DNA from: Bradyrhizobium sp. NP1
GTDB taxonomy: Bacteria; Pseudomonadota; Alphaproteobacteria; Rhizobiales; Xanthobacteraceae
NCBI RefSeq assembly: GCF_030378205.1
Contig: NZ_CP127385.1
Coordinates: 5,558,001-5,622,000 of the forward strand
Direction of reading: 5' to 3'
DNA: 64,000 nt
The position numbers and the translations under genes are program-made. The notes below the pieces were generated by a model that made no database searches, was not told the origin of the DNA, and saw only the letters and a list, made by a program, of their open reading frames with translations. Below are positions 42,446 to 51,278 of the stretch, piece after piece (the first letter of the stretch is position 1; every line of letters starts with the position of its first letter).

Positions 42446-43384
42446 ATGCCGCCGCGCCAGAAATCCGCAGGTACCGCTTCTTCCTCGCGCAAAAGAGCCG
42501 CGGGAGAACGGAAATACCCCGCAGCGCGATTAAATGGCGCGATGGCGTGCGACACCGCCTTCCGCATCGTGGCGCGGCGGCATCTCGACAGCCTGAACGC
42601 CCACAGCGAGGCCGCCGCCAAGGGCGATCCGAACGCACTGCACCAAATGCGCGTCGCCTTGACGCATCTGCGCTCCGCGATCCTGTTCTTCTCGCCCATG
42701 GTCGAGGACAGCCTTCGCGACGAAATCAGGGACGAGCTGAAATGGCTGAACGGCGAGCTCGGCGCGGTCCGCGACCTCGACGTCGCCATCGAACGGATCA
42801 AGGCCATTAATGGCAAGCGCAAGCCGGCAGTAGCGGCGGCCCTGCAGTCCTGGAAGGCCAGAAACGCGCAAGCCCACCAGCATCTGACGCGCATGCTCAG
42901 CTCCGTGCGATACCGTTGGCTGATCGATCAGGTTTCGGCCTGGATCGAGAACGGTCCCTGGTCGACAAAAAAGGGCAAGCAGGCGGCGAAAGCGCGCGCC
43001 TTGCCGGTGGCAGATTATAGCGCGGACAAATTGGCGGAGTGGGAGTCCAGACTCCTCAAGAAGAGCCGCAAGCTTCGCGAGATGGGAACGGAGAAACGGC
43101 ACCGCCTGAGGCTGCTGAACAAGAAGCTCACCTATTCGATCGATTCCCTCGAGGACCTCTTTACAAGCAAGGCCTTTTCAAAGCAGAAGGCTGCGCTCAA
43201 GCATCTGCGCAAGGCGCAGAGATCGCTGGGCGAGCTGAACGACGCGGCGCGGGGCGACGCGCTCGCTGGCGAGATCACGCAGAACGGCGCGCCGACCTCG
43301 CTGGAATTCCTCACACCGAAGCGCAAGAAACGGCTCTTGAAGAAGGCCGCCAAGGCCTATCGCAAGCTCGATTCCACTATCTAG
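42446..43384 (+). CDS. CHAD-domain protein
   Basis: 312 aa. After a basic tail (PPRQKSAGTASSSRKRAAGE) the CHAD domain runs from about residue 35 to the end: DPNALHQMRVALTHLRSAIL is the conserved histidine/arginine helix, GELGAVRDLDVAIERI the second, and KALKHLRKAQRSLGELNDAA-like helices follow (AALKHLRKAQRSLGELNDAA). CHAD domains bind inorganic polyphosphate through basic helices and are often found at polyphosphate granules. There is no attached CYTH domain. Start is uncertain: ATG 42416 is also in frame, and a TATAAT at 42401-42406 may be its -10 element. Confidence 0.85.
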   Translation: MPPRQKSAGTASSSRKRAAGERKYPAARLNGAMACDTAFRIVARRHLDSLNAHSEAAAKGDPNALHQMRVALTHLRSAILFFSPMVEDSLRDEIRDELKWLNGELGAVRDLDVAIERIKAINGKRKPAVAAALQSWKARNAQAHQHLTRMLSSVRYRWLIDQVSAWIENGPWSTKKGKQAAKARALPVADYSADKLAEWESRLLKKSRKLREMGTEKRHRLRLLNKKLTYSIDSLEDLFTSKAFSKQKAALKHLRKAQRSLGELNDAARGDALAGEITQNGAPTSLEFLTPKRKKRLLKKAAKAYRKLDSTI

Positions 43385-43446
43385 TGGTCTAACATTCGCA
43401 TCCCATCGCGGCAGGCGCGTAGCGAACGTCAAATCCGCTCCACTAG
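43381..43446. repeat. Imperfect inverted repeat between convergent genes
   Basis: CTAGTGG (43381-43387) and CCACTAG (43440-43446) frame inner arms ACATTCGC and GCGAACGT (one mismatch). It lies between the CHAD gene and the convergent phosphodiesterase gene and may act as a bidirectional terminator or be a small dispersed repeat; I recall similar GTGGAGCGGATTTGACGTTC sequences in Bradyrhizobium. Confidence 0.5.
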
Positions 43447-43468
43447 CGTGACGGCGCCTAGCCGGCCC

Positions 43469-44308
43469 TTAGAGCAGCTCGCCGTCCGGTCCGAAGAACG
43501 GATGCGGTCCGTCGAATTCTCCGATCGGCACCTGGTGGGTCACCATGTCGCCGAAGCCCGCACCGGGAAACCAGGCATGAAGGTGAAAGGCCGGCGGCTC
43601 CACCTTGAACGACGGCTCGCGCAGTTCGGCAAGATCGAGATCGACGGCGTGGTTGGGCGCCGGACAGATCGTGCAGGGCACGCCGGCAAACATCGTGAAC
43701 GTTGCGCGGTGAACGTGGCCGGTGGCGATCAGCCGAACCCGCGGGTGGCGCTGGACGATCGCTGCAAGGTCACCGGCATTGGCGAGATTCTGGCGGTCCA
43801 TGTGCCAGATGCCGGCGATGAACGGCGGATGATGCAGGAACAGCAGCGCCGGCCGGTCGGCGGTCGTTACCAGCGCAGCATCCAGCCAGCTCAAGGTTGA
43901 CGGATCGAGTTCGCCATGCGGCTTTCCCGGCACGCTGGAATCAAGCAGCAGCAGGTCGAGACCTCCCACGGCGATCTTCTGGTTGAGTGGGCCGGAAACC
44001 GAGGCATAAGGCGCGTTCGGGAACGCTGCGCGCATCATCTCGCGCGAATCGTGATTGCCGGGAATCGCGGCAAACGGCAGCTTCAGCGGCGCCAGCAGGC
44101 GCGCCAGATACTCATATTCCTCAGAAGCAGGGGTGTCAGCAAGATCACCGGAAATGACGACGAAGTCCGGGGCCGGGACGAATGCGTTGAGCGCGGCAAC
44201 GCAGCGCTCCAGCGCCTTCGCGGTGTCGACGCGACCATAGGCAAGCGCACCCGGCGATTTGACGTGGAGGTCGGAAACTTGCGCGATACGAACGGGCCTG
44301 GACGACAT
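43469..44308 (-). CDS. GpdQ-like metallophosphoesterase (cyclic-nucleotide/glycerophosphodiester phosphodiesterase)
   Basis: 279 aa. All two-metal ligands of GpdQ from Enterobacter (274 aa; D8, H10, D50, N80, H156, H195, H197) have counterparts: D13 and H15 (VSDLH), D55 (SGDLAD), N85 and H86 (GNHD), H160 (LHHPPF), H198 and H200 (GHVH). GpdQ hydrolyses glycerophosphodiesters and other phosphodiesters. It is the last gene, 9 bp after the ATPase, of a five-gene minus-strand ABC operon, so imported organophosphates are the likely substrates. No signal peptide: a cytoplasmic enzyme. Confidence 0.9.
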   Translation of the reverse strand: MSSRPVRIAQVSDLHVKSPGALAYGRVDTAKALERCVAALNAFVPAPDFVVISGDLADTPASEEYEYLARLLAPLKLPFAAIPGNHDSREMMRAAFPNAPYASVSGPLNQKIAVGGLDLLLLDSSVPGKPHGELDPSTLSWLDAALVTTADRPALLFLHHPPFIAGIWHMDRQNLANAGDLAAIVQRHPRVRLIATGHVHRATFTMFAGVPCTICPAPNHAVDLDLAELREPSFKVEPPAFHLHAWFPGAGFGDMVTHQVPIGEFDGPHPFFGPDGELL

Positions 44309-44317
44309 CGATCCCTC

Positions 44318-45379
44318 TCATCCCTCGGCTGGCAACAGTCGAACGGCCTCCGGCGCGATCGAAAGTCCGACCCGCTGGCCGGCCTTCAGCTCAATGGTGT
44401 TCGGCGCGTCGACCGTCAATGGCTTGTGCGACGCGCCGCCGACGACAACCCGCTGCCGGTCTCCCGTGAAGCTGACGCTCTCGACTGTCCCGGACAGCGG
44501 CGCGTTGCCGGAATCGACGATCCCGATGGTCTCTGGCCTGATCATGGCGATCGCAGCGGCAAGGCTCGCTGCGCCGCCGATCGGCTGGCGGCCTCCCGGC
44601 AGCATCAGATGTCCGTTATCGACCGGCGCCTCGACGATGTTGGCAGCACCGATGAACTCGGCGACGAAGCGGCTGTTCGGCGTGAAATAGATGTCGCGCG
44701 GCGACCCGATCTGCGCGATCGCGCCTTTGCGCATGACCACGATGCGGTCGCCGAGCTCCATTGCCTCGGCCTGGTCATGCGTCACGTAGATCGCGGTGAT
44801 GCCGAGCGCGCGGAGCAGGCGATTGAGCTCCCCGCGCAGGCGATCGCGCAACGCCGCGTCGAGCGCGGTCAGGGGCTCGTCGAGCAGCAAGATGCCGGGA
44901 CGGATCGCGACTGCGCGCGCCAGCGCCACACGCTGGCGCTGGCCGCCGGAGAGCTGGTCGATCCGGCGGTTCTCCAGCCCCGTGATGTTGGTGAGCTCGA
45001 CGAGCTCGGCGATGCGCGCGGCGCGGGCCTCTCTCGGCACACGGCGGATTTTCAGCCCGTAGCCGATATTGTCGGCGACGCTCATATTGGGAAACAGCGC
45101 GTAGGACTGGAACACCATCCCGACATTGCGCCGCTCGATCGCGACCCCGGTCACGTCCTTGCCGTCAAACAGCACCCTGCCGCCGGTATCGGGCGTCTCG
45201 ATGCCTGCGATGATGCGCAGCATCGTGGTCTTGCCACAGCCGGAGGGTCCGAGCAGCACCAGCGTCTCGCCACGCGCGATGTCGAGTGTCGCGGGCTCCA
45301 GCGCGCGCGTGCCGTCGGCAAACGTCTTGCCGCAATTCTCGATCCGCACCGCGGCGCCATGGCCGGCGTCGACGCTCAT
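44318..45379 (-). CDS. ABC ATPase, PotA/FbpC/UgpC-like, with TOBE domain
   Basis: 353 aa. Walker A GPSGCGKTT, Q-loop MVFQSYALFPNMSVADN, signature LSGGQRQRVALARAVA, Walker B ILLLDEPLTALD and switch VTHDQAEAME are all intact. A C-terminal TOBE domain covers about 270-350 (AMIRPETIGI onward). It powers the two permeases encoded upstream; its ATG overlaps the permease stop by ATGA. Belongs to the family importing polyamines, iron, 2-aminoethylphosphonate and sugars phosphates. Confidence 0.93.
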   Translation of the reverse strand: MSVDAGHGAAVRIENCGKTFADGTRALEPATLDIARGETLVLLGPSGCGKTTMLRIIAGIETPDTGGRVLFDGKDVTGVAIERRNVGMVFQSYALFPNMSVADNIGYGLKIRRVPREARAARIAELVELTNITGLENRRIDQLSGGQRQRVALARAVAIRPGILLLDEPLTALDAALRDRLRGELNRLLRALGITAIYVTHDQAEAMELGDRIVVMRKGAIAQIGSPRDIYFTPNSRFVAEFIGAANIVEAPVDNGHLMLPGGRQPIGGAASLAAAIAMIRPETIGIVDSGNAPLSGTVESVSFTGDRQRVVVGGASHKPLTVDAPNTIELKAGQRVGLSIAPEAVRLLPAEG

Positions 45380-46164
45380 TTCGCGTGCTCCCTGTCGGCA
45401 AACATCTGCATCGCGACCAGGAGCGGGATGATCATGACGAAGAAGATCAGCGTGTAGGCGGACGCCACTTCGAGCCGCATCGAGGCATAGCTGTCGGCAA
45501 GGCCGATCGGCAGCGTCTTGGTGAGCGGCGTATGCAGCATCCAGGTGACGTTGAATTCGCCGAGCGACAGCGTCACCACCATGAGCGATCCCGCCAGTAT
45601 TCCCGGCACCGCATTGGGCACGATCACGCCAAGAAAGCGCCGCCAGGGCGAGGCGCCGAGCGAAGCCGCGCCCTCGTCCAGCGTCCTGATGTCGACGGTC
45701 GCGAATACCGCCATTACCGATCGCACCATGAATGGCATGGTGAAGATGACGTGCCCGGTGAGGATGAAGAGCCAGGAACGGCGAAAGTCGCTGAACCCGC
45801 CGTAGGACAGCAGCAGGGCGAGCGCGATGGCAAGGCCGGGGATTGCCAGCGGCAGCGTGATGATCTCTTCAACGAACCGCGACAGCCGCCCTGCCCGCAC
45901 ATGCAGGGCGTAAGCAGCAGGAACGCCCACGAGCAGCGTCACCGCAAGTGTCGCGAAGGCAATCAGGAAGGACAAACCGATAGTGCCGGCATAGAGATCG
46001 AAGACCTGCGCCACCCATTGCAGGGTGAGGCCCGACTGGATACCGCGAAAATAGTTCACGGTGACGCCGGCCATGATCGAGAGCACCGCCGGCACGACCA
46101 GGAAGGCGGCGACGAGTAGCGTGAACAGGAGCTGGCTGGTGAAGATCAGGCGATCGCGCATCAA
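45376..46164 (-). CDS. ABC permease (PotC/ThiP/PhnV type)
   Basis: 262 aa, six spans. The coupling motif EGAASLGASPWRRFLGVIVP near 168-187 is the EAA loop. It starts one base before the stop of the preceding permease ends (46164/46165 directly abut) and overlaps the ATPase gene by 4 bp, so all are coupled. Confidence 0.92.
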   Translation of the reverse strand: MMRDRLIFTSQLLFTLLVAAFLVVPAVLSIMAGVTVNYFRGIQSGLTLQWVAQVFDLYAGTIGLSFLIAFATLAVTLLVGVPAAYALHVRAGRLSRFVEEIITLPLAIPGLAIALALLLSYGGFSDFRRSWLFILTGHVIFTMPFMVRSVMAVFATVDIRTLDEGAASLGASPWRRFLGVIVPNAVPGILAGSLMVVTLSLGEFNVTWMLHTPLTKTLPIGLADSYASMRLEVASAYTLIFFVMIIPLLVAMQMFADREHAK

Positions 46165-46980
46165 CTATCCCGCCGCCGCGACCGCGCTGCCCGAGAACGA
46201 GCGGGCGAGCGCCAGGATAAGCCAGGTGATGATGCCAAGCCCCACCGACAGCGCAGCCGACGTGGCAAAATTCGCGGCCAGCGTGAACTCGGTGTAGATC
46301 AGCATCGGCAGCACGTCGATATTGGTGGCAAGCGTGAACGCCGTGCCGAAGGCGCCCATCGCGGTAGCGAAGGCGATGGCGCCAGAGGCGACAAAGGCCG
46401 GCGCCAGCGCCGGCAGCACCACGTCGCGCTGCACCGCCCAGGGACTGGCGCCCAGCGAGCGCGCCGCCTCCTCCAGGCCGACGTCGAGCTTCTGCACCGC
46501 CGCCATCACGGTGAGGATCACGCGCGGGATCGAGAAGTAGAGATAACCGAGAAAGAGGCCGTAGATCGAATAGGCGAACACGATCTTCTCGCCGGACAAC
46601 CGGCTCGCGATATCGCCGAGCAGGCCCTGGCGGCCCGCCAGCAGGATGATCATGAAGCCGACCACGACGCCGGGAAACGCCAGCGGAAAGGTCAACATCG
46701 CGATCAGCACGGCACGGCCCGGGAAGCGATGGCGCTGCAGGAACATGCCGGCAATCGTCGCCACGATCAGTGTCACGGCGGTGGTGGCCGCGGCAAGCAC
46801 GACCGTGTTGATCAACGTCGCGCGATAGCGGGGCTCGGTCAGGATCGCGAGATAGCCCGAGAGCCCCTGCGGCCCCTCGGCGCCGATGACAACCAGGCGC
46901 GCCATCGGCAGCAGGAAGAATGCCGTCGTGACGACGCAAAGCGGCAGCAGGCAGAGCCAGACAAAGGAATTACGCGACAT
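46165..46980 (-). CDS. ABC permease (PotB/PhnU type)
   Basis: 271 aa from the ATG at 46978-46980; longer frames run into the binding-protein gene. Six spans, starting with VWLCLLPLCVVTTAFFLLPM. EAA loop EEAARSLGASPWAVQRDVVL near 178-197. Forms the channel with the permease encoded directly downstream. It lies 40 bp after the binding-protein gene. Confidence 0.92.
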   Translation of the reverse strand: MSRNSFVWLCLLPLCVVTTAFFLLPMARLVVIGAEGPQGLSGYLAILTEPRYRATLINTVVLAAATTAVTLIVATIAGMFLQRHRFPGRAVLIAMLTFPLAFPGVVVGFMIILLAGRQGLLGDIASRLSGEKIVFAYSIYGLFLGYLYFSIPRVILTVMAAVQKLDVGLEEAARSLGASPWAVQRDVVLPALAPAFVASGAIAFATAMGAFGTAFTLATNIDVLPMLIYTEFTLAANFATSAALSVGLGIITWLILALARSFSGSAVAAAG

Positions 46981-47020
46981 CGAGCGAATGGTGCCCCTGG
47001 GAAGGAGGCACCATATTGCC

Positions 47021-48028
47021 TCAGCGCACCTCGGCGAGATAGCGGTCGACAAAGCCTTTTTGCACGTTTTCCATCTCGCCCCAGTCCACGCTCTTGGCGC
47101 GGGCGTAGTCGCTGTCGGGCAGGAATTTGCTCTTGACGGCCTCCGGCAGCTCGATCGGGCGCGCCGGACGCAGATAAGCATTGGTCCAGATCGCCTGCCC
47201 CTTGTCGGAGAGCAGGTAGTCGATGACCTTCTTGGCCTTCTCCTTGTCGGGCGCATTCTTCACGAGGCCGACGACGTAGGGAAACACCACCGATCCCTCG
47301 CAGGGGATGACGAAGGCGAAGTTGCCCTTCTCGGAATATTTGGCGCGGTAGGCGTTGAAGTCGTAGTCGAGCAGGATCGGCATCTCGCCGGAGACGACGC
47401 GGGCGTAGGATGTCTGCTTGGGCACGATCGGATCGTTCTTGCGCAGCTCCTTGAAGAAGTTGATGGCCGGATCGAAATTCGAGGCAGAGCCGCCGAGCGC
47501 GAGGTTGATCGCGACCGCACCGACATAGCCAACCGCCGCCGAGGACGGATCGAGATAGCCCACCATGCCTTTGTAGTCCGGCTTCAGCAGGTCTTTCCAG
47601 CAGGCCGGCACGGGCTTGCCGCCGAGCGCATCCTTGTTCACGAACAGGCCGAGCGTGCCGGAATGGATCGTGGTCCAGTAGCCGTCGGGATCCTTCAATC
47701 CGGCTGGGACCTCGTCCCAATGGGCAGGCTTGTATGGCTCGAGCGCATCCTGCGCCTTCGCCTTCATGCCGAAGGTAACGCCGAAATAACCGATATCGCC
47801 GACCGGATTGTTCTTCTCGGCCAGGATCTGCGCGAGCGCCTGGCCGGAATTCTTGTTGTCATGGGGAATGTCATAGTTGAGGTCGGCCTTGATGGCCTTG
47901 AGCATGGACGCCCAGTCCGCCCATTCCGGCGGGCAGTTGTAGCAGATGACGTCCGCGGCCTCGGCGGATTGCCATGGCGCGAACAGGGTCAGCGCGAGCA
48001 ACGTCAGGACAAGGCGGACGGTCTTCAT
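47021..48028 (-). CDS. ABC solute-binding protein, spermidine/iron/phosphonate type
   Basis: 335 aa. Signal peptide MKTVRLVLTLLALTLFAPWQ with SAEA, then ADVICYNCPPEWADWASMLK. DIGYFGVTFGMKAKAQ and LKPDYKGMVGYLDPSSAAVG are type 2 binding-protein segments; DYDFNAYRAKYSEKG follows. Two closely spaced cysteines (CYNC) at the start of the mature protein might form a disulfide. First gene of the operon binding protein-permease-permease-ATPase-GpdQ. The downstream phosphodiesterase suggests a phosphodiester or phosphonate ligand. Confidence 0.91.
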   Translation of the reverse strand: MKTVRLVLTLLALTLFAPWQSAEAADVICYNCPPEWADWASMLKAIKADLNYDIPHDNKNSGQALAQILAEKNNPVGDIGYFGVTFGMKAKAQDALEPYKPAHWDEVPAGLKDPDGYWTTIHSGTLGLFVNKDALGGKPVPACWKDLLKPDYKGMVGYLDPSSAAVGYVGAVAINLALGGSASNFDPAINFFKELRKNDPIVPKQTSYARVVSGEMPILLDYDFNAYRAKYSEKGNFAFVIPCEGSVVFPYVVGLVKNAPDKEKAKKVIDYLLSDKGQAIWTNAYLRPARPIELPEAVKSKFLPDSDYARAKSVDWGEMENVQKGFVDRYLAEVR

Positions 48029-48171
48029 ACAAAGGCTCCGGGCAAGGGAAAAGCGCAAGCAGGACGCAAGATCAGCATCAACAGCGGACCAAGTATAGGC
48101 CGCGGATGAAGGATTTGCGACGGCGGCTTTTTGCTCCGCAGCAAAGTAGGCGGGGACACTCGCCGGCCGGA

Positions 48172-48627
48172 CTAGCGCGGCACCACGGCGGTGGCCTCGA
48201 TTTCAAGGCGGGCCGCCTTTTCGACCAGCCGGACGACCTGGACCAGCGCCATGGCCGGATAGTGCGCGCCAAGGATTTCGCGATAGATCGCGCCGAGTTC
48301 TTTCAGGTTCGCCAGATATTCATCCATATCGACGACATACCAGGTGAGCCGAACCAGGTGCTGTGACCCTGCGCCACCCTCGGCGAGAATGGCCACGATG
48401 TTGGACAGCGCCTGACGGGCCTGCGCCAGAAAGCCGGAGGCCAGGCGCTCCTGCGCGTCCCAGCCGATGACGCCGCCGGTCACCACGATGCGGCCGTCCG
48501 CCGCCATGCCATTGGCATAGCCTTTCGGTGCCGGCCAGCCGCTCGGCTGCAGGACTCGCGGTGCGTCGTTTTCGGCCGCCCGCACGGCGAGCCCGGACGC
48601 GTCAGCGCTATTCACTGAATACTCCAT
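48172..48627 (-). CDS. RidA/YjgF-family protein without the catalytic arginine
   Basis: 151 aa with an N-terminal extension of about 25 residues before the RidA core: VTGGVIGWDAQERLASGFLA, LVRLTWYVVDMDEYLANLKE, and YPAMALVQVVRLVEKAARLE. In imine-hydrolysing RidA, the PARS segment gives the essential arginine; here it reads PAMA, so 2-iminoacid hydrolysis is unlikely. RidA-like proteins recur in 2-aminobenzoate and other aryl-CoA clusters. It starts directly after the CoA-ligase stop (48627/48628), in one operon with it. Confidence 0.88.
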   Translation of the reverse strand: MEYSVNSADASGLAVRAAENDAPRVLQPSGWPAPKGYANGMAADGRIVVTGGVIGWDAQERLASGFLAQARQALSNIVAILAEGGAGSQHLVRLTWYVVDMDEYLANLKELGAIYREILGAHYPAMALVQVVRLVEKAARLEIEATAVVPR

Positions 48628-50307
48628 TCATTCGGCGGCGACGCCGGTCGAGGCCGAGCCCGCCTGTGCCATCTGCCGCAAGGCGTACCGCTTCAGCTTG
48701 CCGGTCTCGGTCTTGGGGAGTTGCGCGACGAACTCCATCGCGCGTGGATATTTATAAGGTGCGATCGTCTGCTTGACATGATCCTGCAACGCCAGGACCG
48801 TTGCGGCATCACCCGTCACGCCGGCAGCCAGCACCACATAGGCCTTGACGACCATGCCGCGCGCCTCGTCCGGCGCGCCGACGACACCGCATTCGGCCAC
48901 GGCGGGATGCGACAGCAGCGCAGCCTCGACTTCGGGGCCGGCGATGTTGTAGCCGGAGGAGATGATCATGTCGTCGGAGCGCGCGACAAAGGAGAAGCGG
49001 CCGTCTTCATCCTGCACGAACGTATCGCCAGTCAGATTCCAGCCATCGCGAGCATAGTTGGTCTGCCTGCCGTCCGCCAGATAACGGCATCCGGTCGGCC
49101 CGCGTACCGCGAGCTTGCCAGGCGCGCCGGCCGGCAGTTCCTTCATCCCGTCATCGACGATCCTGGCCTCATAGCCCGTGACTGGATATCCCGTCTTTCC
49201 ACCGACGGCATTGCCCTGCCGATTGCTGATGAAGATATGCAGCAGTTCGGTGCTGCCGATGCCGTCCAGGATCGGTTTGCCGGTCTTGGCTGTCCAGCTT
49301 TCGAACACCGGCGCAGGAAGTGTTTCGCCGGCCGATACCGCAAGGCGCAGCGACGATAGATCGGCGCCGTTGTCCATCGCCGCCATCATCGCCCGATAGG
49401 CCGTGGGCGAGGTGAAGCAGACCGTCGCCTTGTAGGTCTCGATGATCTTGACCATCTCGCTCGGAGCAGCGTTCTCGAGCAACGTCGCCGTGGCGCCGAA
49501 GCGCAACGGAAAGATCGCCAGGCCCCCGAGCCCGAACGTGAACGCCAGCGGCGGAGAGCCGACGAAGACGTCGTCGGGGATGACCTTGAGCACCTCTTTC
49601 GCATAACCGTCCGCGATGATCAGCAGATCGCGATGGAAATGCATCGTCGCCTTCGGCTCGCCCGTGGTCCCTGACGTGAAACCCAGCAGGGCCACATCGT
49701 CGCGGCCGGTCTTCACCGCATCGAACCGGACCGGCTTGTTGAGCGCGACCCGATCGAGCTCCGCGTCATGGTTCGACGTTCCGTCGAAATTCACGACCTG
49801 CTTGAGGAAGCGGCTGGTCTTGGCGCAAGCGACCAGTTCATCGGCGATCCGGCTGTCGGTCAGCGCCAGCGCAATCTCGGCCTTGTCGACGATTCTGGTC
49901 AGTTCGCCGGCGCGCAGCATCGGCATGGTGTTGACGACGACAGCACCGGCCTTGGTTGCCGCAAGCCAGGCTGCGACGAGCGCGGGGTTGTTGCCGGAGC
50001 GGATCAGGACGCGATTGCCGGGCTTGACCCCGTAATTCTCGACCAGAGCATGCGCAAGACGGCTGGACCAGTCCGCGAGTTCCTTGTAGGTGCGCTGGCG
50101 GCCGTTACCGATCAGCGCGGTGCGGTCGCCAAATCCCTTCTCCACCAGCCGGTCGGTCAGCTCGACCGCAACGTTGAGATATTCGGGGTATTGAAACTCC
50201 GGCCGATCAAGCAGCAAGTCCGGCCACTGTTCGAACGGCGGAAGATTTCGCCGCGTGAAATCGTCAACATGGCCTGACGGGCCGAGGTTCGGATTTCTTC
50301 CTGACAT
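48628..50307 (-). CDS. Benzoate-CoA ligase family enzyme, probably 2-aminobenzoate-CoA ligase
   Basis: 559 aa. ANL adenylation motifs: LLGFTSGTTGEPKATMHFHR (P-loop, about 200-219), GIGSTELLHIF, DDMIISSGYNIAGPEVEAAL hinge and C-domain, and catalytic lysine in PKTETGKLKRYAL. The N-terminus SGHVDDFTRRNLPPFEQWPD and PEYLNVAVELTDR are those of Bradyrhizobium 2-aminobenzoate-CoA ligases as I remember; benzoate-CoA ligase is the close alternative. It would activate anthranilate with ATP and CoA. The start at 50307 has GAGGGG upstream; the 47-residue longer frame contains the operator region. A candidate MarR site lies 77 bp before the start. Confidence 0.9.
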   Translation of the reverse strand: MSGRNPNLGPSGHVDDFTRRNLPPFEQWPDLLLDRPEFQYPEYLNVAVELTDRLVEKGFGDRTALIGNGRQRTYKELADWSSRLAHALVENYGVKPGNRVLIRSGNNPALVAAWLAATKAGAVVVNTMPMLRAGELTRIVDKAEIALALTDSRIADELVACAKTSRFLKQVVNFDGTSNHDAELDRVALNKPVRFDAVKTGRDDVALLGFTSGTTGEPKATMHFHRDLLIIADGYAKEVLKVIPDDVFVGSPPLAFTFGLGGLAIFPLRFGATATLLENAAPSEMVKIIETYKATVCFTSPTAYRAMMAAMDNGADLSSLRLAVSAGETLPAPVFESWTAKTGKPILDGIGSTELLHIFISNRQGNAVGGKTGYPVTGYEARIVDDGMKELPAGAPGKLAVRGPTGCRYLADGRQTNYARDGWNLTGDTFVQDEDGRFSFVARSDDMIISSGYNIAGPEVEAALLSHPAVAECGVVGAPDEARGMVVKAYVVLAAGVTGDAATVLALQDHVKQTIAPYKYPRAMEFVAQLPKTETGKLKRYALRQMAQAGSASTGVAAE

Positions 50308-50383
50308 TTCTGTTCGCCCCTCGCTTTCCGATGAAAGGCTCAAGACCAATATCGAGGACGCCTGGCGGCGCTTCATTCCTAAA

Positions 50384-50401
50384 CATTTTATACTTAAAAT
50401 A
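50384..50401 (-). promoter_or_regulatory. Candidate MarR operator A
   Basis: Minus-strand TATTTTAAGTATAAAATG, an imperfect palindrome, the reference copy for six related sites. It precedes the CoA-ligase gene. Confidence 0.65.
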
Positions 50402-50453
50402 TCTGGACGCAAGAGCCCCGAATCCGGGTGATCTCGTGCTTTTTTCAAAACGC

Positions 50454-51278
50454 CTAGCGTCCGGCGAGTTGCTTCAGCCGCGCCACCATGGGCGACGCAG
50501 GGTCGGCCAAGGGGGCGATCGCGGTGAAATGGTTCGCATCGGCGATGGTGTCGAACCGGGTGGCAATGTCAGCCACGCCCCATTGCTCGACGATGGCACG
50601 GCTCTGGCGGAAATATTCGGCGCTTTCGTTACCGCCCACGAGCGCATCGAGGCTGCCATGCTCAGGCGGGTGCCAGAACAACGGGCTTGCAGCCCTCGCC
50701 GAATCCGGATCAAGCCGCAAGGCGTTGTTCAGCGAAGTCTCGATCAGCGGCGCCAGATCGAACAAGCCGGAGATCGTATACGCAGCCACAACGAGGTCGT
50801 TCGGCAAGGATGGATCGAGCGCCCGCCAATCCGTCGCAAGCAGGCAGGCGGCAAGGTGGCCGCCGGCGGAGTGACCACTCGCCACCAGCGGACGACCGAA
50901 CCGCGCCAGCGCGCGGGCCGCGGTACCCATCTCGCCGACGATCTCAGCGACCGTCACCCGGGGACACAGATCATAGGTCGGGACTGCGACGTCGATGCCA
51001 TGGGCGTTCAGCCCGCGCGCGCAGTGGCTGAAGGACGAGCCATCCAGCGCCTGCCAGTAGCCACCGTGAATGAAAACGACGATCGGCCCATCGCCGTCGC
51101 CGGCAAAGAGATCGATCGTTTGGCGTTGGCCCGCGCCGTAGGCGATCGATTGCGGCGGACGTTGCATGCGGTAGGCCGCCGCGTCGCGCGCCCAACCCGC
51201 CATCAGGGCCGGATGTTCCGGCACCCGCGCCCGGTTGTTGTACTCGACCTCGTAGTCGATGCCGGGCACGGCGATCAC
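50454..51278 (-). CDS. Alpha/beta-hydrolase, arylformamidase (kynurenine formamidase) type
   Basis: 274 aa from a GTG that overlaps the MarR stop (GTGA). HGGYW at 71-75 is the oxyanion motif of arylformamidases, the nucleophile S137 is in GHSAG, and D/H of the triad are probable in DIATRFDTIADANHFTAI. Arylformamidases turn N-formylkynurenine into kynurenine, a precursor of anthranilate, which fits the neighbouring 2-aminobenzoate-CoA ligase; carbamate or ester hydrolases of the same fold are alternatives. Co-transcribed with the MarR regulator. Confidence 0.85.
   Translation of the reverse strand: MIAVPGIDYEVEYNNRARVPEHPALMAGWARDAAAYRMQRPPQSIAYGAGQRQTIDLFAGDGDGPIVVFIHGGYWQALDGSSFSHCARGLNAHGIDVAVPTYDLCPRVTVAEIVGEMGTAARALARFGRPLVASGHSAGGHLAACLLATDWRALDPSLPNDLVVAAYTISGLFDLAPLIETSLNNALRLDPDSARAASPLFWHPPEHGSLDALVGGNESAEYFRQSRAIVEQWGVADIATRFDTIADANHFTAIAPLADPASPMVARLKQLAGR

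Noticed and set aside
48130..48145. TTTGCT/AGCAAA stem-loop after the RidA gene as terminator
   Set aside because: On the minus strand it is followed by A-rich and GC sequence, not a T-run, and the stem is 6 bp.
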